Assembly (NCBI GenBank): GCA_934215405.1
Contig: CAKPZU010000011.1
Coordinates: 1 to 31,880 of the forward strand
Direction of reading: 5' to 3'
From: an uncultured Bacilli bacterium
Lineage (GTDB): Bacteria > Bacillota_I > Bacilli_A > RFN20 > CAG-631
Length of the DNA stretch: 31,880 nucleotides
This document shows, piece after piece, positions 24,242-31,880 of the stretch. Under the pieces are notes generated by a model, which was given only the letters and a program-made list of their open reading frames with translations, was not told the origin of the DNA and did no database searches. The translations under genes were made by a program, and so were the position numbers. Every line of letters starts with the position of its first letter. Within the stretch, counting starts at the first letter, position 1.

Positions 24242-25525
24242 TTATTTATAAGTATCAGCCCAAGGGAAGTTTTTCCAAGCATTGACATGCAATCTATGCA
24301 TTTCTTCAACAATTAATAATATTTTGCCAACAACAGCATTCTTAGGGAATATATCATAATATTTACCATCATGATAAATAGAAAAGAATGTTACATCAAT
24401 TGGCATACCAAGTGTTGGTAAATGATTATAATCAATTTTGAATTCAAATTCTTGATTATCCTTAGTTCCTTTATAAAAAAAGCCTTCGTGGTTAATGGTT
24501 AATATACCTTCACCGCATATTTCACTAGTTGCTTGATTTTTAAGATAATGATCTTCAGGTATTTTTCCTATTTTTACTTCTTCTTTAAATTCAAAGCTTT
24601 CATCTTGTATTTCATGATATACAAGACGTCTTTCTTCATCAACCCATTTACTAATTGATTCTGGTATAACGCATGTATCATCAAAAGGAATTAAATCATA
24701 ATATTCATTTAATGTGGCACCATTTCCACATTCTTTACAAACAATTTTATCTTTTTCACCAAACATAGTGAAATCTTTATTACATTTAAAGCAATGATAG
24801 CATAAGTCATGAAGATGGCTACAACCATTGCCTTTCATATCAAATTTAATTCTTTCTTTTTTATTCCATTCATAATCATCTTGCCATAATTCTTCATTGA
24901 TTTTATTTTCAATATCTTCAACAGATAGATTACGTAATTGCTCTTCATCAAATAATCTTTGTAAAGTAACATCAACCTTACCATATCTTTCATCTAAGCA
25001 TACCTTAGTATTAGATAAAAAAGCGCCTTTTAGCTTAACCATATATACAGGAATATGATAATGCTTTAATAGCTTTCCAGTTCCTAAAGCAATTGGTTGA
25101 CTATGTCCTGTTATAGAACTCATTCCTTCAGGAGCAATACAGACAACACCATTTTGTTTAATGATTTGATTCATTGCTCTAATTGAAGCAACATCGCTAT
25201 TAAAGTTTTTCTTTGGAATATTATGAATTAGTTTAAAAATAAATTGTAAATGTGATCTAAAGAATTCATTATAGCCAACAACAAAGTTTAAAGGACGTGG
25301 ATATGTTGCTTGAGCTATATAAATATAATCCATTCTTGACTGATGATTATAAATTAAAAAGCATGGTCCTTTATAATCGTTGATATTATCAATTATATGA
25401 TATGTTGGATGAAATTTTGGCGCTAAAAATGGATTAATAATAAGCTTATTTAAAGTACAATAAACAAATTTATTTGGTATTTTATACTTTCTTCTTGCTA
25501 GTTTTTCTTGTAGTGTTTCTTTCAT
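24242..25525 (-). CDS. PlsC-like 1-acylglycerol-3-phosphate acyltransferase with zinc-ribbon extension
   Basis: The first 220 residues are a PlsC-type acyltransferase: the HX4D motif H61-QSRM-D66 and APEGMSS (E133), needed to transfer an acyl chain to lysophosphatidic acid. No strong membrane helix is visible, so it may sit at the membrane surface. The protein continues to 427 aa, against about 240 usual. Cysteines C242, C245, C248, C263 and C266 look like a zinc ribbon (CYHCFKC...CKEC), and a beta-rich C-terminal domain of unknown type follows. The gene stands alone with a weak GGGA ribosome site. Confidence 0.85.
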   Translation of the reverse strand: MKETLQEKLARRKYKIPNKFVYCTLNKLIINPFLAPKFHPTYHIIDNINDYKGPCFLIYNHQSRMDYIYIAQATYPRPLNFVVGYNEFFRSHLQFIFKLIHNIPKKNFNSDVASIRAMNQIIKQNGVVCIAPEGMSSITGHSQPIALGTGKLLKHYHIPVYMVKLKGAFLSNTKVCLDERYGKVDVTLQRLFDEEQLRNLSVEDIENKINEELWQDDYEWNKKERIKFDMKGNGCSHLHDLCYHCFKCNKDFTMFGEKDKIVCKECGNGATLNEYYDLIPFDDTCVIPESISKWVDEERRLVYHEIQDESFEFKEEVKIGKIPEDHYLKNQATSEICGEGILTINHEGFFYKGTKDNQEFEFKIDYNHLPTLGMPIDVTFFSIYHDGKYYDIFPKNAVVGKILLIVEEMHRLHVNAWKNFPWADTYK

Positions 25526-25604
25526 AAACGAATTCCCATAAAAGACTATAGCACATATTTAATTTTAATTAAATATTTATAAAGCCACATATTTTATTAA
25601 AAAG

Positions 25605-27131
25605 TTACTTTTTTATGATACTATTAGCTTTAACTGATTTAGTAATTAAGGTATTACAGCCAATAATACAATTATCATGGATTATAGTTTTTCCACCAAG
25701 TATTGTAGCATTAGCATAAATAGTAACATTATTACCAATTGTTGGATGACGTTTAGTATTTCTAACTAAAGAAGGATTATTTAATGATAAGGCACCTAAG
25801 GTAACATTTTGATAAATTCTAACATTGTTTTTAATAATAGTTGTTTCACCAATTACAATGCCACATCCATGATCAATAGCAAAGCTTTTACCTATTTTAG
25901 CATTAGGATGAATATCTATATTTGTTTTACTATGAGCATATTCACTTAGCATTCTTGCTAATTCTTTTTGCTTATTGTTCCATAAATAATTAGCAATTCT
26001 ATAAATAAAAATAGCATAAAAGGTTAAGTAGCAATCAATAATTTGCTTAATACTTAAAGCAGCTGGATCATTTTCATAAATACTTTTAGCATCTTTTAAT
26101 AAATCAGCTTTGATTTTAAGAATATCTTTTACTTTTATATTATATTTAATAAAAATATCATCAAATTCAAAATTAACTGAAGAAAACATTATATTTTTAA
26201 TATAATCAATATCTTTTTTATAATTATCAAAAACATCATATTCATCAAAAATAAGCTCATTACTCATATATCTAGTTAAGCTATCAGGGCAATATACAAC
26301 AATATTTTTATAATTATTATCTTTAAGTGAGCTTAATGCTCCAGTAATTGCACAGCCTGATGATAAACCAATTAATAATCCTTCATCCTTAGCTATTTTT
26401 TTTACCATATTAAAAGAATCTAAGTCTTCAACTCTTTCATATTTATCAATAATAGCTTCTTTAAAGTTTTTAGGAATTATATTAGAATATATACCTACTA
26501 TACGATGAGTTTTATATTTTGGAGTAACACAATGAATTTTTATATTCTTATTAATTTCTTTAAATCTTTTTGAAGCTCCAGCAATACTACCACCTGTTCC
26601 ATATACCATATAAATAGCTTCAACATTTGGTAAATCCTTAATTATTTCATCAGCAATTTTATAATTAGCAATTATATTATTATAGTTATCAAATTGTGAA
26701 GGGATAAAGGAGTTTTTAATACTTTTATTTAACTCTTTAGCTTTATTTATACTTTCTTTCATTTTTCCTTCCTTTGAGGTAAAAACAATACTAGCATTAA
26801 AAAGCTTGATTAGTTTTATTCTTTCCTTATTAGAATTAATAGGCATTACAATAATACATTTTAACTTTAAAAGCGAACAGATACAAGCTAAAGAAATACC
26901 AGTGTTGCCACTAGTAGCTTCAATAATAGTACTATTATTATTTATTATTTCATTATTTAATGCAAAAAGAAGCATTTCTTTTACAGCTCTATCCTTACTA
27001 GAACCAGTTAAATTATACTTTTCAAGCTTTAAATAAACATTACAGTTATATTCTTTAGAAATGTTATTTAAATAAACTAATGGAGTATTACTTATTAAGT
27101 CAAGTTTATTACTATATAACATATTAATCAT
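25605..27131 (-). CDS. Fused cysteine synthase and serine O-acetyltransferase (CysK-CysE)
   Basis: One 508-aa frame joins both steps from serine to cysteine. Residues 1-300 are a PLP-dependent O-acetylserine sulfhydrylase: K46 in TGSSKDRA binds PLP, SGNTG is at 74-78 and GTGGSIAG near 180. From about residue 330 comes serine acetyltransferase: the helical part with ENDPAALS, then the left-handed beta-helix with DIHPNAKIG, AIDHGCGIVIGET and KRHPTIGNN. It ends at NSIIKK, lacking the last turn and the isoleucine tail by which free CysE binds CysK. The start is ATG 27131 or 27122 (AAAGGT lies four or thirteen bases away). A likely promoter box, TATTATAAT, lies just upstream. Confidence 0.9.
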   Translation of the reverse strand: MINMLYSNKLDLISNTPLVYLNNISKEYNCNVYLKLEKYNLTGSSKDRAVKEMLLFALNNEIINNNSTIIEATSGNTGISLACICSLLKLKCIIVMPINSNKERIKLIKLFNASIVFTSKEGKMKESINKAKELNKSIKNSFIPSQFDNYNNIIANYKIADEIIKDLPNVEAIYMVYGTGGSIAGASKRFKEINKNIKIHCVTPKYKTHRIVGIYSNIIPKNFKEAIIDKYERVEDLDSFNMVKKIAKDEGLLIGLSSGCAITGALSSLKDNNYKNIVVYCPDSLTRYMSNELIFDEYDVFDNYKKDIDYIKNIMFSSVNFEFDDIFIKYNIKVKDILKIKADLLKDAKSIYENDPAALSIKQIIDCYLTFYAIFIYRIANYLWNNKQKELARMLSEYAHSKTNIDIHPNAKIGKSFAIDHGCGIVIGETTIIKNNVRIYQNVTLGALSLNNPSLVRNTKRHPTIGNNVTIYANATILGGKTIIHDNCIIGCNTLITKSVKANSIIKK

Positions 27132-27162
27132 CTTACCTTTATTATAATAGATAGTATGAAAA

Positions 27163-27185
27163 AAATAGTATTTTTGATACTATTT
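27163..27185 (-). terminator. Intrinsic terminator of the XRE membrane regulator gene
   Basis: AAATAGTAT and ATACTATTT are perfect 9-bp inverted copies around a five-base loop. Read on the minus strand, seven T follow. The regulator's stop codon lies in the stem. Confidence 0.8.
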
Positions 27186-27770
27186 CTTCAACCAATATGT
27201 AATTATAATAACTATTTGAATTGGAATACCAATTAAGAAAATTAACCAAAAGTTATAATTAGCAATTATTCCTTGTAAATAAATAGCAGTTAATAAAGTC
27301 CAAATTGTAAATGAACTAGCAAATGGAACACCAAACACATAGTTATTACGCTTAAATGATAATGTTGTAATTAATCCACATGCAGGTAAGGCCCAAATAA
27401 ATGAAATCCAAAATGAACTACCATTAGCATTACTTATGTTACCATAAACAAAAACAACAATAGCTATAAACCAAATAGAAGTAATAAGTAATAATAATTG
27501 AGCAATTTTCTTATTTTTTATTTCCTTTGGCATATTATACTTTTCTATATTTAAAGCAGAATCCTCATGAAAAAAATAATCGACAGTTACTTCAAATAAT
27601 TCAGCCATTTTATAAAGAGTTTCAACATCTGGTGTTGATTCTCCTCTTTCCCATTTGCTTATAGCCTTATCGGTATAATTCAATTTATTAGCTAAATCAA
27701 GCTGTGTCCATTTTCTTGATTTCCTAAGCTCAGTGATATTATTAGCTATGTTTTGCTTTATATCATTCAT
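27180..27770 (-). CDS. XRE-family regulator with membrane C-terminus
   Basis: Residues 11-65 of this 196-aa protein are a helix-turn-helix of the XRE type (WTQLDLANKLNYTDKAISKW, then ESTPDVETLYKMAELF). After a short linker come four hydrophobic segments, between about residues 88 and 193, ending WLKK. Membrane-tethered XRE proteins of this shape are common in Firmicutes, and their signals are mostly unknown. GGAAGG precedes the ATG. The promoter holds a palindrome between its -35 and -10 boxes, which suggests self-repression. It is transcribed alone. Confidence 0.85.
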   Translation of the reverse strand: MNDIKQNIANNITELRKSRKWTQLDLANKLNYTDKAISKWERGESTPDVETLYKMAELFEVTVDYFFHEDSALNIEKYNMPKEIKNKKIAQLLLLITSIWFIAIVVFVYGNISNANGSSFWISFIWALPACGLITTLSFKRNNYVFGVPFASSFTIWTLLTAIYLQGIIANYNFWLIFLIGIPIQIVIIITYWLKK

Positions 27771-27797
27771 AAATAAATCCTTCCTTTATCAAAAAAT

Positions 27798-27826
27798 AGT
27801 ATAGCTTTTAAAGCTATCAAAGTAAA
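27798..27826 (-). promoter_or_regulatory. XRE gene promoter with an operator-like palindrome in the spacer
   Basis: On the minus strand, TTTACT (27821-27826), a 17-bp spacer and TATACT (27798-27803) form the promoter. ATAGCTTT-A-AAAGCTAT style symmetry, a 17-bp palindrome with 8-bp arms (27801-27817), fills the spacer and overlaps the -10 box, the classical place for a repressor operator. Confidence 0.6.
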
Positions 27827-27860
27827 GAAATATTATTTTTCTTTCATTTTAATAGGCATT

Positions 27861-29126
27861 TTATTTGTTAAATTCAATTAATTTTCCATTTTCAAGGCGA
27901 GATTTTTCAGCAGCAAAGGCCATTTCATGAGATTGAATTGAGCCAGAAAGTGATGTTTCCTTTAATTCTTTATTGTTAACTATCATATCATAGAAATAAT
28001 CAACCATTCTAGTATCTCCACCACCATGGCCCATTAAATCAGTAGTTAAATCACTAATTTTATAAATAACATCATCCTTAGCAAAAGGACGTAAGGTAAT
28101 TGTTCCTTCTTGCTCATTTAAAATTATTTCACCATATGTACCAAAGAAATGAATATATCTACCACCATATTTATTAAAAGCAGTCATTTTTAAATTAGCT
28201 GTAACACCATTTTCAAATAGCATATTAACAGATTGTGAATCAACAACATCGTTATCACAATAAAATACACATCTACCATAAGGGCCAGTTTTTAAAGCAT
28301 TCAATAAAATATCTCTTGTTAATACTTTATCATCTGCTAAAACATCATAAGGCCAACAAGTAGGACTGCCATCTTTTTCCCATTTTTCAATATAAAACTT
28401 ATATGCTGAATAAGCACATGTTTCCTTATATATACATTCAAGGCAACGCTTATTAGCATTTTTAGGAGCGTTTTCTTCTTTAAAAAAGTTTAAAGCACCA
28501 TATGATGTTAATGATTTACATTTGCTATTGGCAAACCAAGAAATTAAATCTAAATCATGACAACACTTAGCTAAAATCATTGGTGATGTTTCAATAGAAT
28601 TTCTCCAATTTCCACGAACAAAGCTATGAGTTTGATGCCAATAACCAACATTTTCTACATGATCAATAGAGATTAATCTTCCAATCTCACCATTATCTAT
28701 TAGCTCTTTAATTTTATTCATCGCAACTGTATATCTTAAGACATGACAAACTAAGATTTTAATATTTTTTTCACTAGCTTTTTCTTTTAAAAGAGAAAGC
28801 TCCTCCTCCTTACATGTTATTGGCTTTTCAAGTAAAATATCATAGCCAACATTTATAGCCATTAAGGCATGGCGAACATGATCAGCATCAAGTGTTGCTA
28901 TAATTACCACGTCTGCTCTTTTTTCTTTAAAGAATTCTTTTTCATCTACAAAGCAATTCTTTTCATCTAAATTCCATTCCTTTTGATATTTTTTTAATCT
29001 ATCTGGTTTTATTTCACAAATAGATGTGATTTTAAATCTATCAGGGCATTTCATTAAGTAATCACCATAGGTTTTAGCTCCTCTTGAGCCCACTCCAATA
29101 ATTGCTACATTTAATATTTTTGACAT
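27861..29126 (-). CDS. Gfo/Idh/MocA-family oxidoreductase
   Basis: The 421-aa enzyme has an N-terminal Rossmann fold for NAD(P) (VAIIGVGSRGAKTYGDYL) and the family's EKPI motif (LLEKPITCKEEE near residue 98), followed by a sugar-type C-terminal domain with CHDLDLISWF. A cysteine cluster, C-L-E-C-x5-C, near residue 226 is seen in a subgroup of these enzymes and could bind metal. Members oxidise or reduce sugars and sugar derivatives; the substrate here is unknown. AGGAGA precedes the ATG. It has its own promoter and no sugar gene beside it. Confidence 0.88.
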   Translation of the reverse strand: MSKILNVAIIGVGSRGAKTYGDYLMKCPDRFKITSICEIKPDRLKKYQKEWNLDEKNCFVDEKEFFKEKRADVVIIATLDADHVRHALMAINVGYDILLEKPITCKEEELSLLKEKASEKNIKILVCHVLRYTVAMNKIKELIDNGEIGRLISIDHVENVGYWHQTHSFVRGNWRNSIETSPMILAKCCHDLDLISWFANSKCKSLTSYGALNFFKEENAPKNANKRCLECIYKETCAYSAYKFYIEKWEKDGSPTCWPYDVLADDKVLTRDILLNALKTGPYGRCVFYCDNDVVDSQSVNMLFENGVTANLKMTAFNKYGGRYIHFFGTYGEIILNEQEGTITLRPFAKDDVIYKISDLTTDLMGHGGGDTRMVDYFYDMIVNNKELKETSLSGSIQSHEMAFAAEKSRLENGKLIEFNK

Positions 29127-29155
29127 AAATTTCTCCTATTTTGTTTAATACAAGC

Positions 29156-29186
29156 AAATTATATAGATATAATTTTGCTTTTTCAA
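29156..29186 (-). promoter_or_regulatory. Promoter of the Gfo/Idh/MocA gene with overlapping palindrome
   Basis: On the minus strand TTGAAA (29181-29186), a 17-bp spacer and TATAAT (29158-29163) form a strong promoter. AAATTATAT-AG-ATATAATTT (29156-29175), with perfect 9-bp arms, covers the -10 box and could be a repressor site. The divergent COG0523 gene begins 83 bases away. Confidence 0.6.
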
Positions 29187-29257
29187 GAAGATTATTGTAT
29201 CTTTGCAATTTATTTGTGATAAAATAATGATGATTTAATAAAGGAGATGTATTAATT

Positions 29258-30424
29258 ATGGTAAAGGTAGATGTTATTTCTGGCTTTTTAGGAGCTGGTA
29301 AGACAACTTTAATAAAAAAGATTTTTGAAAGTGTTTTAAAAAAAGAAAAGGTAGTATTAATTGAAAATGAATTTGGAGAAATTGGCATTGATGGTACATT
29401 TTTAAAGGAATCAGGAATTCAAATAAAGGAAATCAATGCTGGTTGTATTTGTTGCTCATTAGTTGGTGATTTTGCTACGTCAATGGATGAGGTTATTAGT
29501 AAATATAATCCTGAAAGAATTATTATTGAACCATCAGGCGTTGGAAAGCTATCTGATATCGTTAATGCTGTTTTAAAGCTAAAGGAAGAATTACAAATTA
29601 ACATTTTAGCAACTGTTGTCGATGGCTTAAAAACTAAAATGTATTTAAAGAATTTTGGCGAATTTTTTAATAATCAGGTTGAAGCTGCTAACACAATTGT
29701 TATTTCAAAAACTGATAAAATGAGTGAAGAAGCTATTATGGAGGTTGTAAATTTAGTAAAGGAAAAAAATAATCATGCGACTATTATTACAACACCTATT
29801 AATGAACTTGATAGTGAACAATTGTTAAAGGTATTAGAATCTAAAGTATCTTTAAAGGAAGACTTAATTAAGGAAATGGCATATGTTCATGAACATGAAG
29901 ATGATGACGACGATGATCACGATTGCTGTTGTCACCATGACCATGAGCACCATCACGATGACGATGAATGTTGCTGTCACCATGACCATGAGCATCATCA
30001 CGATGACGACGATGACGATGAATGTTGCTGTCATCATGATCATGAACATCATCATCACGATGATGATGAAGAATGCTGCTGCCATCATGATCACAAAGAT
30101 GAAGAACATGAACACCATCACCACCATCATCACCATGCTGATGAAGTATTTACAAGCTGGGGTAAGGAAACTCCAAAATCAGTTTCAAGAAAAGAGCTTG
30201 AGGACTTCTTAAATGCCTTAGCTAGTGATGAATCTTTGGGTATTATTGTTAGATCAAAGGGTGTATTAAAGGCTAATGATAATGAAAAATGGTATTATTT
30301 TGATTATGTTTCTGGTGATTATGAAATTCGTTTAGGAAATCCTGATTATAATGGAAGAATTGTAGTAATTGGCTCAAAATTAAACGAAGAAAAAATTGAA
30401 AAATTATTTTTTAAAGGTGAATAA
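29258..30424 (+). CDS. COG0523 (G3E) metal-chaperone GTPase with His/Asp/Cys-rich insert
   Basis: This is a CobW/COG0523-type GTPase, a family that delivers zinc, nickel or cobalt to target proteins. Walker A is GFLGAGKTT (residues 9-17), and the metal-binding GCICC motif has C63, C65 and C66. The base-specificity motif is SKTD. Residues 211-293 are a striking low-complexity insert: four units close to CCCHHDHEHHHDDDE followed by HHHHHHHH, which could hold many metal ions. The family's C-terminal domain (SLGIIVRSKGVLKAND...WYYFDYV) follows. AAAGGAGATG lies before the ATG. The next P-loop gene starts three bases after the stop, so both probably act together in metal supply. Confidence 0.9.
   Translation: MVKVDVISGFLGAGKTTLIKKIFESVLKKEKVVLIENEFGEIGIDGTFLKESGIQIKEINAGCICCSLVGDFATSMDEVISKYNPERIIIEPSGVGKLSDIVNAVLKLKEELQINILATVVDGLKTKMYLKNFGEFFNNQVEAANTIVISKTDKMSEEAIMEVVNLVKEKNNHATIITTPINELDSEQLLKVLESKVSLKEDLIKEMAYVHEHEDDDDDDHDCCCHHDHEHHHDDDECCCHHDHEHHHDDDDDDECCCHHDHEHHHHDDDEECCCHHDHKDEEHEHHHHHHHHADEVFTSWGKETPKSVSRKELEDFLNALASDESLGIIVRSKGVLKANDNEKWYYFDYVSGDYEIRLGNPDYNGRIVVIGSKLNEEKIEKLFFKGE
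29924..30107 (+). repeat. In-frame repeats in the metal-binding insert
   Basis: A unit near 45-54 bases (TGCTGTCACCATGACCATGAGC and variants) occurs four times in frame, differing mainly in the number of GAY codons. It encodes the CCCHHDHEHHH-acidic blocks. Its structure suggests expansion by slippage or unequal exchange. Confidence 0.85.
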
Positions 30425-30427
30425 TTT

Positions 30428-31375
30428 ATGCTAAAAACAATACCTGTATACGTAATTGATGGCTTTTTAGAGTCTGGAAAAACAACATTTATTAAAGATA
30501 CAATTACATCGGATGATTTTTTCAAAAAAGGTAAAACATTGATTTTATCTGGTGAGGATGGAATTGTTCAATATGAAGAAGAATTCCTAACTAAATATAA
30601 TTGTGTTTTAAAAATGTTTGAAAGCCAAGATGAATTTACTTCCTTAAACCTTCAAAAAATAGTAACTGAAGTAATGCCTCAAAGAATTGTTATAGAATTA
30701 AATGGTATGTGGGATTTAAGTAAAATTGAATTTCCAAGTAATTTTAAGGTATACCAATTCATTGATTTTATTAATTTTGAAACATTTGAATTATATTTTA
30801 TGAATATGAGACAAAAGTTCTTAGATATTGTAAAGCAAGCCGATGTTGTATGCTTTATTAATGTTGGTGAAGAAAACAAAGAAAAGCTTGAAGGCTATTC
30901 ATCTTCATTTAGGCTTACAAACTCCCAAGCTCAATTTATGGTAATGGATAAGGAAGGTCGTTTAAGCGATGCCTTTAAGGTAGTTTTACCATATGATATT
31001 AATGCTGATGTTATTAAAATAAAAGATGAGGATTATGGAATTTATTATATTGATTCATTTGATCATAAAGATGATTATGATGGTAAGGTAATTGATTTTA
31101 ATGCTATGGTTGTAATGTCAAATAAGTTACCTAAAAATACCTTCATTGCTGGAAGGCTTGCTATGACTTGCTGTAGTAATGATATTCAACTTTATGGACA
31201 TCTATGTGTTAACAATAGTAAAGAAAAGCTAACAGATAGATGCTTTGTAAATATTGTTGCTAAAATAAAATATGAATATTCTGAACAATATCAAGAGGAG
31301 GAATGTATTTTATATCCTATATCAATTAAAAAGATTCCACCACTTGAAAATCCAGTCCTTGATTTAACTAAATAA
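30428..31375 (+). CDS. Second CobW-like P-loop protein with TCC-containing C-terminal domain
   Basis: The 315-aa protein starts like COG0523 GTPases, with Walker A GFLESGKTT (residues 12-20), but lacks the CxCC metal motif and a clear NKxD motif (QADVVCFINVGEE lies where it would be). Its C-terminal part contains FIAGRLAMTCCSNDIQLYG near residue 240. That pattern I recall from the TIGR03943/YcgQ (DUF1980) proteins, which are encoded beside permeases and COG0523 GTPases. It seems to join a degenerate GTPase domain with a YcgQ-like domain. It is co-transcribed with the His-rich GTPase and ends in a strong terminator. A role in metal handling is inferred. Confidence 0.75.
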   Translation: MLKTIPVYVIDGFLESGKTTFIKDTITSDDFFKKGKTLILSGEDGIVQYEEEFLTKYNCVLKMFESQDEFTSLNLQKIVTEVMPQRIVIELNGMWDLSKIEFPSNFKVYQFIDFINFETFELYFMNMRQKFLDIVKQADVVCFINVGEENKEKLEGYSSSFRLTNSQAQFMVMDKEGRLSDAFKVVLPYDINADVIKIKDEDYGIYYIDSFDHKDDYDGKVIDFNAMVVMSNKLPKNTFIAGRLAMTCCSNDIQLYGHLCVNNSKEKLTDRCFVNIVAKIKYEYSEQYQEEECILYPISIKKIPPLENPVLDLTK

Positions 31376-31383
31376 AAAGATTA

Positions 31384-31414
31384 GGAATTATCTAAAAAAG
31401 GTAATTCCTTTTTT
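31384..31414 (+). terminator. Intrinsic terminator after the COG0523 operon
   Basis: GGAATTATC (31384-31392) pairs with GGTAATTCC (31400-31408), with one G-T pair, and a six-T run follows. Confidence 0.8.
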
Positions 31415-31473
31415 ATACGCAAAAATTATTAAAAAGCTTTAAAAGATTACTATAATTGAATTAGTATTTAAAT

Positions 31474-31503
31474 AAAAAATCCCTTTGATTCTTCTTCAAA
31501 GGG
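31474..31503 (-). terminator. Intrinsic terminator of the minus-strand TetR-like gene
   Basis: CCCTTTGA and TCAAAGGG (31481-31488, 31496-31503) are perfect inverted copies. On the minus strand ATTTTTT follows the stem. Confidence 0.75.
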
Positions 31504-31542
31504 AAAAAAGCACTAAAAAAATAAACTTTAATGAAAAAATAA

Positions 31543-31880
31543 TTAATTATTTGAAAATCTTTTAATGCTAAAGTCCTTAGCCCAACTTTTTGTATATGCA
31601 TATAAATCTTCTAAGCTAATTTGAGATAAGCCACGGCAATATTTAACATATTCAATTAATAAACCATTAACAAATATTTTAATATCAAGCTCTAAATATG
31701 TTTTATTTTTAATATTTGGATTTTTATTACATAGTTCTAGTATTTTATTAGTAGTAATTAAAGATAGTTTCCTTGATGAATATAATACATCATTTGATTT
31801 ACATAATAATTTATAATTATCATTATTCTTTTTAATATATTCAAAGAAAATATCAATAAATTGCTCAAATGTCTTTGGGC
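31543..31880 (-). CDS. TetR-like regulator, C-terminal part
   Basis: About 112 codons are visible up to the window edge; the start lies outside. The sequence (FEQFIDIFFEYIKKNNDNYK, then a mostly helical stretch with VNGLLIEYVKYCRGLSQISL and SWAKDFSIKRFSNN) resembles the ligand-binding C-terminal domain of TetR/AcrR regulators. The DNA-binding end is not seen, so the assignment is a suggestion. Its terminator follows 40 bases after the stop. Confidence 0.5.
   Translation of the reverse strand, partial: PKTFEQFIDIFFEYIKKNNDNYKLLCKSNDVLYSSRKLSLITTNKILELCNKNPNIKNKTYLELDIKIFVNGLLIEYVKYCRGLSQISLEDLYAYTKSWAKDFSIKRFSNN

Noticed and set aside
29864..30212. Open frames on both strands across the His-rich part of the metal-chaperone gene
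   Set aside because: They are shadows of the CAT/GAT repeats (Met/Thr- or Met/Val-rich) with no ribosome site.

Overview
The window comes from a very AT-rich, low-GC Gram-positive-type bacterium, most likely a gut Bacilli/Erysipelotrichia/Mollicutes-related lineage. The evidence is TTA, AAA and AAT codon dominance, AGGAGG-type ribosome sites, BspA-like leucine-rich repeats, an anaerobic ribonucleotide reductase, a LytTR/DUF3021 pair and a permuted GH3 enzyme. All Trp codons in the intact genes are TGG. Every intact gene ends in TAA or TAG, none in TGA. No tRNA, rRNA or CRISPR array is visible.

Region 1 (1-6587) is a compact plus-strand module for DNA precursors and DNA modification. It starts with the end of an XRE-type regulator and its terminator, then an unusual 250-base leader. 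The leader carries two copies of a 16-base motif and an 11-bp helix that can hide the ribosome site. Overlapping genes follow: an unrecognised 141-aa protein, NrdG, NrdD, a calcineurin-like phosphoesterase whose 3' end is frameshifted, a thymidylate-kinase-like dNMP kinase, and an 814-aa protein fusing BspA-like leucine-rich repeats to a DNA methyltransferase. Gene content resembles an accessory or phage-like block.

Region 2 (6588-11892) holds one intact and two 5'-truncated relatives of the COG2865-type regulator (AlbA_2 + histidine-kinase-like ATPase + winged helix). Each carries its own linker, two of them with 12-bp tandem repeats. A duplicated 3' cassette, large palindromes and a gene-free stretch of degenerate direct repeats surround them. 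This looks like a decaying tandem family and may mark the border of an acquired segment.

Region 3 (11893-20733) holds a small zinc peptidase and a glycoside-use locus: an AraC regulator broken by two frameshifts, divergent from a GPH-type sugar symporter, a GH78 alpha-L-rhamnosidase and a domain-permuted GH3 beta-glycosidase. A CcpA-like cre site overlaps the presumed start of transcription. The enzymes lack signal peptides, so rhamnosyl-glucosides are probably imported and cleaved inside the cell.

Region 4 (20734-31880) looks like ordinary chromosome: a small DUF4177-like protein, a LytTR regulator with its DUF3021 membrane partner, a NahK-like sugar kinase, a serine recombinase beside a BspA remnant, a PlsC-like acyltransferase with a zinc ribbon, a natural CysK-CysE fusion, a membrane XRE regulator with a palindrome inside its promoter, a Gfo/Idh/MocA oxidoreductase, two P-loop COG0523-type proteins (one with an extreme His/Asp/Cys metal-binding insert), and the end of a TetR-like gene.
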